The notes beneath the pieces are model-generated. The model did no database searches. It was given only the letters and a program-made list of their open reading frames with translations, and was not told where the DNA came from. Below are positions 1-4,603 of a stretch of 5,481 bases of DNA, in pieces. The stretch is from Tenericutes bacterium ADurb.BinA155 (GTDB lineage Bacteria; Bacillota_I; Bacilli_A; RFN20; CAG-826), in NCBI GenBank assembly GCA_002068375.1, contig MVZL01000088.1:1-5481 (forward strand), given 5' to 3'. Both the position numbers and the translations under genes were made by a program. Every line of letters starts with the position of its first letter. Position 1 is the first letter of the stretch.

Positions 1-648
1 CTCGTCTCCGTCTTTTTAGCCTGCAGCGATGAAGCCTTGCCCCTTCTATTTGCCGACGTCACCGGTCGCTGGTACATGGGCTTCGCGCTTCTTGGCATCA
101 AAATCGTCGCCGGTTTCATCGTCGGCTTCACCGTCGATCTTTTCTACACCAAGAATCGTCAAGAAGTCGAAACCCATTTGGAGCATTGCGAAGGCGAAAC
201 CGGCCCGGTCCATTGCGGTTGCTGCGGACATGAGATCGATGACGAAAAAGAGAACCCTTGGCATGAGCATTTGGTCCACCCCCTGATCCATTCTTTAAAA
301 ATCTTCGCCTACGTTTTCGTGATCAATATGCTCTTTGGGGTTTTGCTCTACTATGTGGGCGACGATAACATCAATAACTTCCTTAGCTCCAACTACTATT
401 TCTCGCCGCTCATCGCGGTGGCGGTGGGCTTGATCCCCAACTGCGCCTCTTCCGTTTTGATCGCGCAGAGCTACGTCCTCAATCGAATCCCCTTTGGCGC
501 CTTGCTCGCGGGCTTATCCGTGAACGCCGGCTTAGGGATGATCGTCCTCTATAAAGATAAAAAGAACCTCAAGGATGCCTTCATCATCCTCGGGATTCTC
601 GTTACGGCTTCGATTGGCTTAGGCTACCTCTTCCTTTGGGTCAATTAA
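1..648 (+). CDS. Putative heavy-metal/manganese exporter, ArsP_2 (10-TM) family, C-terminal part
   Basis: The frame is open from the first base, so the N-terminus lies outside the window and the TTG at 37 should not be taken as the start. About 215 residues are visible. The family (called arsenic efflux protein or putative manganese transporter in databases) is a polytopic membrane protein thought to export metal ions; its substrate is uncertain. Diagnostic stretches are CSDEALPLLF near visible residues 8-17, and GLIPNCASSVLIAQ (143-156) followed by AGLSVNAGLGM (170-180). Membrane helices lie at about 25-45, 98-119, 133-158, 165-184 and 193-213. Between the first two is a Cys/His-rich loop (about 59-97) containing HCGCCGH at 71-77 and further His residues, a likely cytosolic metal-binding segment. 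It ends in TAA and overlaps the convergent DJ-1 gene by 8 bp. Family assignment is from memory of conserved motifs; the substrate is inference. Confidence 0.85.
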   Translation, partial: LVSVFLACSDEALPLLFADVTGRWYMGFALLGIKIVAGFIVGFTVDLFYTKNRQEVETHLEHCEGETGPVHCGCCGHEIDDEKENPWHEHLVHPLIHSLKIFAYVFVINMLFGVLLYYVGDDNINNFLSSNYYFSPLIAVAVGLIPNCASSVLIAQSYVLNRIPFGALLAGLSVNAGLGMIVLYKDKKNLKDAFIILGILVTASIGLGYLFLWVN

Positions 649-1201
649 GGGGATAATCGGCGCCACGGGTGCCGCGATAAATCGCTTTAACCGCCTCTTC
701 GCCCAACTGTTTCCGGACGATATTTTCCGCGAACTCAATCGTGTAGGCCATCGAGTGGCCGGTCACTTGCTCGCCATCGATGACGGAACCTTGGTCCAGG
801 TATTTCCCTTGCCCCGCTTGGAAGCCGGGGAAGCAGGTGTAATTCTTCCCGTCGAGATAGCCGAGTTCTCCTAAAATCGAGGGGGCGGCGCAGATCGCGT
901 AGATCGGTTTTTTCGCTTGGTGGAACGCTTTGATGAGGGCGATCGCCGCTTCGGAACGCTTGAGATTGTCTACCCCCTTCTTGCCTCCGGGCAAAACGAG
1001 AAAATCATAGGGTTCCGGGGTTTCGCTGGTAATAAAGCCCTCGGCCTTCACGACGATCCCCATGGAGGAGGAGACTTCAAGCGAAGAGGAAATCGAAACA
1101 TATTTGAGCGTGATATTGTGGGTTCTCGTGAGAATATCGTGGGTCGTGATGGCCTCGGTCTCCTCGAAGCCCTCCCCTAAAAGCATCAGTCCGTTTTTCA
1201 T
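641..1201 (-). CDS. DJ-1/PfpI family protein (YajL/DJ-1-like)
   Basis: This is a 186-residue cytosolic protein of typical length for a single-domain DJ-1/PfpI enzyme. The N-terminal GEGFEETEA supplies the conserved Glu (Glu16, matching human DJ-1 Glu18). LVLPGG (68-73) is the family glycine turn, and AICAAPSILGELG (102-114) is the nucleophile elbow with Cys104. The later TCFPGF (122-127) and TGHSMAYTIEFA (147-158) are also typical of the YajL/DJ-1 branch. Family members are described as glyoxalase III or as protein/nucleotide deglycases protecting against methylglyoxal and oxidative damage, although deglycase activity is disputed; older databases call some of them ThiJ. The exact activity here cannot be set from sequence. 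The ATG is supported by AAGAAGG 8 nt upstream and a perfect TATAAT further up. It is monocistronic in this view, divergent from the membrane gene at 1277, and stops with TGA inside the 3' end of the exporter gene. Confidence 0.93.
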   Translation of the reverse strand: MKNGLMLLGEGFEETEAITTHDILTRTHNITLKYVSISSSLEVSSSMGIVVKAEGFITSETPEPYDFLVLPGGKKGVDNLKRSEAAIALIKAFHQAKKPIYAICAAPSILGELGYLDGKNYTCFPGFQAGQGKYLDQGSVIDGEQVTGHSMAYTIEFAENIVRKQLGEEAVKAIYRGTRGADYPLN

Positions 1202-1209
1202 GATTGGGG

Positions 1210-1216
1210 CCTTCTT
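1210..1216 (-). promoter_or_regulatory. Ribosome binding site of the DJ-1 family gene
   Basis: On the minus strand this reads AAGAAGG, 8 nt before the ATG at 1201. Spacing and sequence are near ideal and settle the start of the DJ-1 family gene. Confidence 0.65.
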
Positions 1217-1224
1217 TCGGCTCT

Positions 1225-1230
1225 ATTATA
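1225..1230 (-). promoter_or_regulatory. -10 box upstream of the DJ-1 family gene
   Basis: The minus strand carries a perfect TATAAT here, which would start transcription near 1218 and leave a leader of about 17 nt containing the ribosome binding site. No good -35 hexamer is seen at the expected place (AAGGAA at 1248-1253 is poor), so the promoter may need an activator or the match may be partly fortuitous. The inverted repeat at 1231-1260 covers the spacer and -35 position, a natural place for a regulator. Confidence 0.45.
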
Positions 1231-1260
1231 GCGAAAAAAACTCCCGGTTCCTTTTTTCGC
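1231..1260. repeat. Inverted repeat in the divergent intergenic region
   Basis: The arms GCGAAAAAA (1231-1239) and TTTTTTCGC (1252-1260) are perfectly complementary across a 12-bp centre. It lies between the DJ-1 -10 box and the start of the divergent membrane gene. It could be an operator for a dimeric regulator of both genes or simply A/T-rich DNA closed by GCG. As RNA it would form a weak, A-U-rich hairpin. Its function is not established. Confidence 0.4.
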
Positions 1261-1264
1261 GTTT

Positions 1265-1270
1265 CATAAT
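1265..1270 (+). promoter_or_regulatory. Possible -10 box of the gene at 1277
   Basis: CATAAT matches TATAAT at five of six positions and ends 6 nt before the ATG, so a transcript would start at or next to the start codon. No convincing -35 hexamer is present 16-18 bp upstream, so this is a weak call. Confidence 0.25.
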
Positions 1271-1276
1271 GGACCC

Positions 1277-1999
1277 ATGAGCATCACGCCGACCCGTTAT
1301 TTCTCTTTGACTTATATCGTCGCGGATTCCTTGTTCGTTCTAGGCTTTTTGCTGCTCCTTTTCTTTAAAAAGCGTTACCAAACGCTTCTGTTCGCTCTCT
1401 TTGGCGGGGTCCTTTATTTTGCAGTGGACTATGGTTATTTCTATCTCATTTCTGCCTCGCGGAAAATCTTCATCGATGGCGTGGTGGTGGGGCCAGGGCT
1501 AACGGCCTTGGTGCTGCTATGGATGTCCTTAAGTTATGGCATCACCAACTTCGCCTACATTTGGATTCTTTTAGGGAAAGACAAGGAATGGAAACTCTTT
1601 ATTGGGATCTTGCTTGCCTGGTGGATGGGAGCGCCTGGCCTCCTCAGCTTTAGCCAAGCCAATATCGAAACGACCCGAACGACCGGGGCTTATCATCTTC
1701 CGATGCTCATCATCCTGTTAGTGGGATATTTCGGTTTCATCCTTTATTCCCTCATCAAGAAGAAACCCTGGTTCAAGACCTTCCTTTATTGGAACCTCAT
1801 CGGGATCTCGATTCAATTCTTTTGGGAAGGGGCCTTGCTCCTTGGGGGGATCCGCCCGATGAGCGAGAGTTCGTTATTAACCTTGGTGATCGACAGTTTG
1901 CTCGAAACGAATCTTGGGATGCCTTATATCGCGCTGATCTTTAAAGGGGTCCGCCAGAAAAGAAAGGAAGACCTCTCGATCCAAAAGCAGTTAGAATAG
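1277..1999 (+). CDS. Unrecognised multi-pass membrane protein (about seven helices)
   Basis: I do not recognise this 240-residue protein. Hydrophobic segments lie at about 10-30, 36-59, 74-99, 106-124, 141-160, 167-190 and 200-223, suggesting six or seven membrane helices. The short loops are basic (KKR at 31-33, KKK at 161-163) and the charged C-terminal tail starts at about 224 (RQKRKEDLSIQKQLE), which helps place those segments in the cytosol. The protein is rich in aromatic residues (YFAVDYGYFYL at 47-57; AWW at 114-116). It has no signal for an ATPase, a transporter signature or a catalytic motif that I can name. No normal Shine-Dalgarno sequence precedes the ATG; only GGA is present, too close. 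The start could therefore be leaderless. It shares a 75-bp divergent control region with the DJ-1 gene, but co-function is not implied by anything else. Confidence 0.82.
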   Translation: MSITPTRYFSLTYIVADSLFVLGFLLLLFFKKRYQTLLFALFGGVLYFAVDYGYFYLISASRKIFIDGVVVGPGLTALVLLWMSLSYGITNFAYIWILLGKDKEWKLFIGILLAWWMGAPGLLSFSQANIETTRTTGAYHLPMLIILLVGYFGFILYSLIKKKPWFKTFLYWNLIGISIQFFWEGALLLGGIRPMSESSLLTLVIDSLLETNLGMPYIALIFKGVRQKRKEDLSIQKQLE

Positions 2000-2005
2000 A
2001 AGACG

Positions 2006-2033
2006 AAAGAAGATACACCTCCCTCTTCTTTTT
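2006..2033 (+). terminator. Weak hairpin with short T run after the membrane protein gene
   Basis: AAAGAAGA (2006-2013) pairs with TCTTCTTT (2024-2031) across a 10-nt loop, and T residues continue to 2033. It sits 6 nt after the TAG stop, the right place for an intrinsic terminator. The stem has only two G/C pairs, so it would be inefficient; read-through towards the downstream small ORF is plausible. Confidence 0.3.
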
Positions 2034-2062
2034 AAAAGGGAGCGAAAAGAAAGCGTCACTTT

Positions 2063-2224
2063 ATGATCCCAGAACCGAAGAAAGAAAATCCAACGAATTC
2101 CCATGGCGCCTACCGGAGCAACCGGACGGGCGAAGACATCGATATGCTGAACGACAGCAAACAAGAAGAGGGAAACTACCAATCCAATAGCGACTCCTAC
2201 AAAAACGACGTCGATGGGGCTTAA
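2063..2224 (+). CDS. Small hydrophilic hypothetical protein, 53 residues
   Basis: ATG at 2063 opens a 53-codon frame that ends in TAA. The product is strongly polar: N-terminus MIPEPKKENPTNSHGAYRSN, a middle RTGEDIDMLNDSK, and a C-terminus ending NDVDGA. There is no hydrophobic core, Cys, signal peptide or membrane segment, so it is probably disordered or a small partner protein. Its G/C-ending codons (AAC, GAC, TAC, ATC) resemble those of the neighbours. The ribosome site is poor: an AAGAAAG-like stretch about 8 nt upstream, with a better AAAAGGGAG about 20 nt away. An upstream in-frame stop at 2033-2035 and the lack of other start codons make ATG 2063 the only reasonable start. It ends within an inverted repeat 71 bp before the large membrane gene and could be its small upstream partner (inference). 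It could also be spurious. Confidence 0.42.
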   Translation: MIPEPKKENPTNSHGAYRSNRTGEDIDMLNDSKQEEGNYQSNSDSYKNDVDGA

Positions 2225-2247
2225 CCCGCTAGGGTTATTGTTAAGCC
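2218..2247. repeat. Nested inverted repeats at the end of the small ORF
   Basis: Two dyads share a centre. TAACCC (2222-2227) pairs with GGGTTA (2232-2237) around the 4-nt loop GCTA, and GGCTTAA (2218-2224) pairs with TTAAGCC (2241-2247) outside it. The right outer arm also forms part of the 18-bp palindrome at 2244-2261. If transcribed from upstream, the RNA could fold in alternative ways. No T run follows, so a standard terminator is unlikely. Confidence 0.4.
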
Positions 2248-2266
2248 TTCTTAAGAAGGCTACAAT
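2238..2266 (+). promoter_or_regulatory. Sigma-A-like promoter of the large HTH-membrane gene
   Basis: The -35 hexamer TTGTTA (2238-2243, four of six matches) and the -10 hexamer TACAAT (2261-2266, five of six) are separated by exactly 17 bp. Predicted transcription start is near 2273, giving a leader of about 23 nt that begins just before the ribosome binding site. The spacing, the leader and the downstream gene all agree, which makes this the best-supported promoter in the window. Confidence 0.65.
2244..2261. promoter_or_regulatory. 18-bp perfect palindrome in the promoter spacer (candidate operator)
   Basis: AGCCTTCTTAAGAAGGCT is its own reverse complement. It fills the whole spacer between the -35 and -10 hexamers and takes the first base of the -10 box. 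A dimer bound here would block RNA polymerase, so a repressor operator is the natural reading. A spacer-binding activator of the MerR type usually needs a longer 19-20 bp spacer. Which protein binds is unknown; autoregulation by the downstream HTH-containing product is a hypothesis. As RNA it would form a 7-bp stem with a TTAA loop but no U tract, so a terminator is less likely. Confidence 0.6.
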
Positions 2267-2278
2267 ATCAAAAGTTGT

Positions 2279-2287
2279 AAGGAAAGG
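2279..2287 (+). promoter_or_regulatory. Ribosome binding site of the large HTH-membrane gene
   Basis: AAGGAAAGG ends 8 nt before the ATG at 2296. It is a good purine-rich site that fixes the start of the large reading frame. Confidence 0.65.
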
Positions 2288-2295
2288 TACCTGCT

Positions 2296-3831
2296 ATGGC
2301 GAAGTTAAAAGAAGAGAAGGCTGAGCCGAAAGCGTCCACCCCGGAGTCGTCAGAACCCGCCGCGCCCGCCGAGACAAAGCTCGTGAAGATCCGAAGCAAG
2401 AATTTCGTCATTCTTACCGAATATTTGAAGAAGCAGGGAATCGATCCGGCGGTTTTCCTTCATAGCAATAAATCCACGCTAAAACGGATCAGCGAAGGCA
2501 AACAAAACGCGGATTTCTTTGCGGTGTTCCGCCTCCAAAAAGCGTTTAAGAAGATCTCCTATTTCAAAGTCCGCAATGGCAAAGAGTCTCTTCCCGAAAA
2601 GGAAGATTATGGTTTTGAGCAACGGACCGCGAAGATCCGTTATCTCGACCAATTCCTCGTTACGCGGGAACAAGGCTTGACTTTGCGGCGGGCGATCGGC
2701 CTCTCCGAAGGCAAATGGAAAGCCTTGAAGACGGGTTACACCATCCCTTCCCGGAACTTGATGCGCCGGATCGCGGTTTACTTTATGCTCCCGCCGAAGA
2801 TGCTGCTCGATGATGAAGTCAAGCTTCCCTCCTACGACGAACTCAAGGTCGACGAAGACTTGGCTGCGATTCAACGCAACGACCTTTCCGAGCAGCAGAA
2901 CTATTACAAAAATAAGCATTACGTGTCGCGGAATTACCGGGTTTTGTCCCATCACATGCGGGTGAGGATGTATTTGTCCTTGCTCGTGATCATCGTCCCG
3001 CTTGCGGCCTTCACCGGATATTGCGCCTACGACATCATTCAAGACCGGACGTCCTCCATCCAAAAGATGGAGCAGACCAATATTGAAGATAGCAAATCCA
3101 AGGCCTTTGAGGAGAAGTACATTAACGATTCCACTTGGAACTCCCAATACACCTATTGCACGGTGAAAGTGGGAATTCAGGTTCTCAAGATTTTCGACAT
3201 CAAGCCCGCGAACGAATACTTCTCGGCCGCCCTCAAGCTTTGGTTTGACTTCGACCAGGAAGAATTCCACACGATGTTCAAAGCCTATAACGGCATCAGC
3301 GGGGCCGATCAAACGACGGCTGATGTGAAAAACACTCATCATACCTATGCCGATAATATGGATATCTTTACGGTCGATCGGACCACGAATGAAGTCACTT
3401 ATGCCCCCGATGGAACCCCCGACCATGTCGAATTAGCCTACCCCTTCACCCTCGCTTTAGCGGTCGATGAAAAGATCGGAAGCGAAACCGATCCGGCGAA
3501 AATTCGCGAAGACGCCCGCGTTGCCATTAAAGAAAATGTCGCCGATACGGCCCTCAATAACGTTTGGGAGACCGAACGGAATTCTTATCCGGGTTTATTT
3601 CCTTCGAGCATCTATACCGCCTACGATCCGAACTTCGATGTCGGCAAAGGGGTCGATAACACCAGCCTCTTCTACGATTACGATCCGGGCGAGCCCTATT
3701 ACCTTTCGAATTCCGAAGGATCGGCCGAATCTTCGTCCCCTTATCGGATGATTCAATCGATGCGTTTCGCCGTCAAAGTGAGCAAGGCCTATGATAACCC
3801 GCGTTACCCGCTTGAGACCGCTCAGTTCTGA
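2296..3831 (+). CDS. N-terminal part of a membrane protein with two XRE-like HTH regions; frame ends at an in-frame TGA
   Basis: I do not recognise a named family. Residues 1-27 are a charged, Ala/Pro/Glu-rich disordered leader. Residues 30-90 look like a degenerate Cro/C1 (XRE) helix-turn-helix (LKKQGIDPAVFLHSNKSTLK and a following EGK turn). Residues 112-174 look like a second one, with EQGLTLRRAIGLSEGKW, then TGYTIPSRNLMRRIA ahead of a terminal LLDDE. Residues 175-222 form a charged linker. One strong membrane helix lies at about 224-249, preceded by basic MRVRM, so the HTH part should be cytosolic. From about 255 to the stop the protein is soluble, acidic and Asp/Tyr-rich, probably extracytoplasmic. 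The frame stops at TGA (codon 512) and continues in the same frame without shift to 4545, so this is very likely one interrupted 749-codon gene. The membrane-anchored regulator role is inference from domain order; RodZ and ToxR/CadC-type proteins share only the general HTH-TM-outside layout. Confidence 0.8.
   Translation: MAKLKEEKAEPKASTPESSEPAAPAETKLVKIRSKNFVILTEYLKKQGIDPAVFLHSNKSTLKRISEGKQNADFFAVFRLQKAFKKISYFKVRNGKESLPEKEDYGFEQRTAKIRYLDQFLVTREQGLTLRRAIGLSEGKWKALKTGYTIPSRNLMRRIAVYFMLPPKMLLDDEVKLPSYDELKVDEDLAAIQRNDLSEQQNYYKNKHYVSRNYRVLSHHMRVRMYLSLLVIIVPLAAFTGYCAYDIIQDRTSSIQKMEQTNIEDSKSKAFEEKYINDSTWNSQYTYCTVKVGIQVLKIFDIKPANEYFSAALKLWFDFDQEEFHTMFKAYNGISGADQTTADVKNTHHTYADNMDIFTVDRTTNEVTYAPDGTPDHVELAYPFTLALAVDEKIGSETDPAKIREDARVAIKENVADTALNNVWETERNSYPGLFPSSIYTAYDPNFDVGKGVDNTSLFYDYDPGEPYYLSNSEGSAESSSPYRMIQSMRFAVKVSKAYDNPRYPLETAQF
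3829..3831 (+). other. In-frame TGA interrupting the 749-codon reading frame 2296-4545
   Basis: This TGA is codon 512 of the frame beginning at 2296. The same frame then runs open through CTC AAT GTG ACC to the TAA at 4543-4545. The next base is C; TGAC is known as the leakiest termination context in bacteria. TGG to TGA is the simplest change that would explain it, giving AQF-W-LNVT. TGA is a true stop for the DJ-1 and pcp genes here, so genome-wide recoding is not supported. Confidence 0.7.
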
Positions 3832-3837
3832 CTCAAT

Positions 3838-4545
3838 GTGACCCCGGCGAAGTGGCTTTCGGTCGACCATCTCCGTTACGAATATGCGGATGTGGTGGAT
3901 GTTTCGCGCCACCAGCTTTCCGGCACGAGCCCCTACACGTATTGTTCGCACGATGAAGGTCTCTACACCACGATGGGTGACAGCATCGCTTTCACCGACG
4001 GCTTCCGTTCCGTGAAGGAAACGGGCGGCATCAAATGCCACGCCGAAGCGATTGAATACGACGTGAACAAGGACCATCCCGAAAAGAGCAACAGCAAGTA
4101 CACCGTGGTGGTGCGGGCGAACCGCGCGGCCTTCACCCAAGGCAACTTCTTGCCCTCAACTTTCTTAACGACCTACATCAACCTCTTCGCGATCATCATT
4201 TGGATCACGATCGCTTTCTACAATCAGTCCTATGCGGGCGAAGATGCGCTTGGGATGCTCGGAACCGGCATGTTCTCGGCGATTTCCGCGACCATCGTCG
4301 GCTTCCAAATGGTCTCCGACGCTTCGATGTTCTCGCTCCTTACCATGATCAATATCTTCACCCTCGCGGTCATCCTGATCATGACCTATCAAAGCGTGAT
4401 GGCGAAGCGGGCAAACGCCAAGAAAGATAAGGCCCTCATCGCCTACAATGGGGTCAAGCTCCGCGTGATGTTCTATGTCCTCACCTTCTGCACCCTCGTC
4501 ATCTTCATCGGCCTACCGATCGCCGCCTATATTTGGACGCTCTAA
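3838..4545 (+). CDS. C-terminal part of the same membrane protein, after the in-frame TGA
   Basis: This is the continuation of the frame from 2296. GTG 3838 is only the first possible start codon after the TGA; no Shine-Dalgarno sequence precedes it and it begins in the middle of a domain, so independent translation is unlikely. The first ~105 residues complete the extracytoplasmic domain and hold two Cys (full-length positions 550 and 581), which might form a disulfide. Four hydrophobic segments follow at full-length positions of about 622-642, 652-674, 677-699 and 722-746. A basic loop, MAKRANAKKDK, between the last two should be cytosolic. Together with the helix near residue 236 this gives five membrane helices, with the N-terminus inside and the C-terminus outside. 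Without this part the protein would be a single-pass protein with a truncated outer domain. The gene ends in TAA 15 bp before a strong terminator. No enzyme or transporter motif is recognised. Confidence 0.7.
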   Translation: MTPAKWLSVDHLRYEYADVVDVSRHQLSGTSPYTYCSHDEGLYTTMGDSIAFTDGFRSVKETGGIKCHAEAIEYDVNKDHPEKSNSKYTVVVRANRAAFTQGNFLPSTFLTTYINLFAIIIWITIAFYNQSYAGEDALGMLGTGMFSAISATIVGFQMVSDASMFSLLTMINIFTLAVILIMTYQSVMAKRANAKKDKALIAYNGVKLRVMFYVLTFCTLVIFIGLPIAAYIWTL

Positions 4546-4560
4546 AGCCGAAGGCAAAAT

Positions 4561-4591
4561 AAAAGACTCGGAGGCGATCCGAGTCTTTTTT
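4561..4591. terminator. Strong bidirectional intrinsic terminator
   Basis: AAAAGACTCGGA (4561-4572) pairs perfectly with TCCGAGTCTTTT (4578-4589) around the 5-nt loop GGCGA. On the + strand it ends in a run of six T (4586-4591); on the - strand the arm is followed by TTTTATTTT. It lies between the convergent ends of the large membrane gene and pcp and should stop transcription from both sides. Confidence 0.92.
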
Positions 4592-4603
4592 GATGGGCGA
4601 AGA

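Noticed and set aside
658..674. CGGCGCC/GGTGCCG hairpin just after the exporter stop
   Set aside because: It lies within the DJ-1 C-terminal coding sequence, contains a G-U pair and a 3-nt loop, and has no T run; not convincing as a terminator.
1209..1216. GCCTTCTT upstream of the DJ-1 gene matching half of the 18-bp palindrome
   Set aside because: It is the complement of the ribosome binding site AAGAAGG and has no second half-site, so the match is most likely coincidental.
1991..2182. Minus-strand 63-codon frame in the gap after the seven-helix gene
   Set aside because: No ribosome site or recognisable composition, and it overlaps the more plausible + strand small ORF.
2479..3426. Long minus-strand reading frame (315 codons) inside the large membrane gene
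   Set aside because: It is the antisense shadow of a better-supported + strand frame with promoter, ribosome site and domain structure; the product is a His/Gly/Arg-rich mixture with no family look.
3595..4140. Minus-strand reading frame of 181 codons spanning the TGA region
   Set aside because: Antisense shadow; Arg/Val/His-rich product with no recognisable motif. The + strand frame is coherent on both sides of the TGA.
2296..4545. Genome-wide TGA = Trp code (translation table 4) as the explanation of the internal TGA
   Set aside because: TGA is the natural stop of both the DJ-1 and pcp genes, and none of the other genes shows an internal TGA. A table-4 genome would show many.
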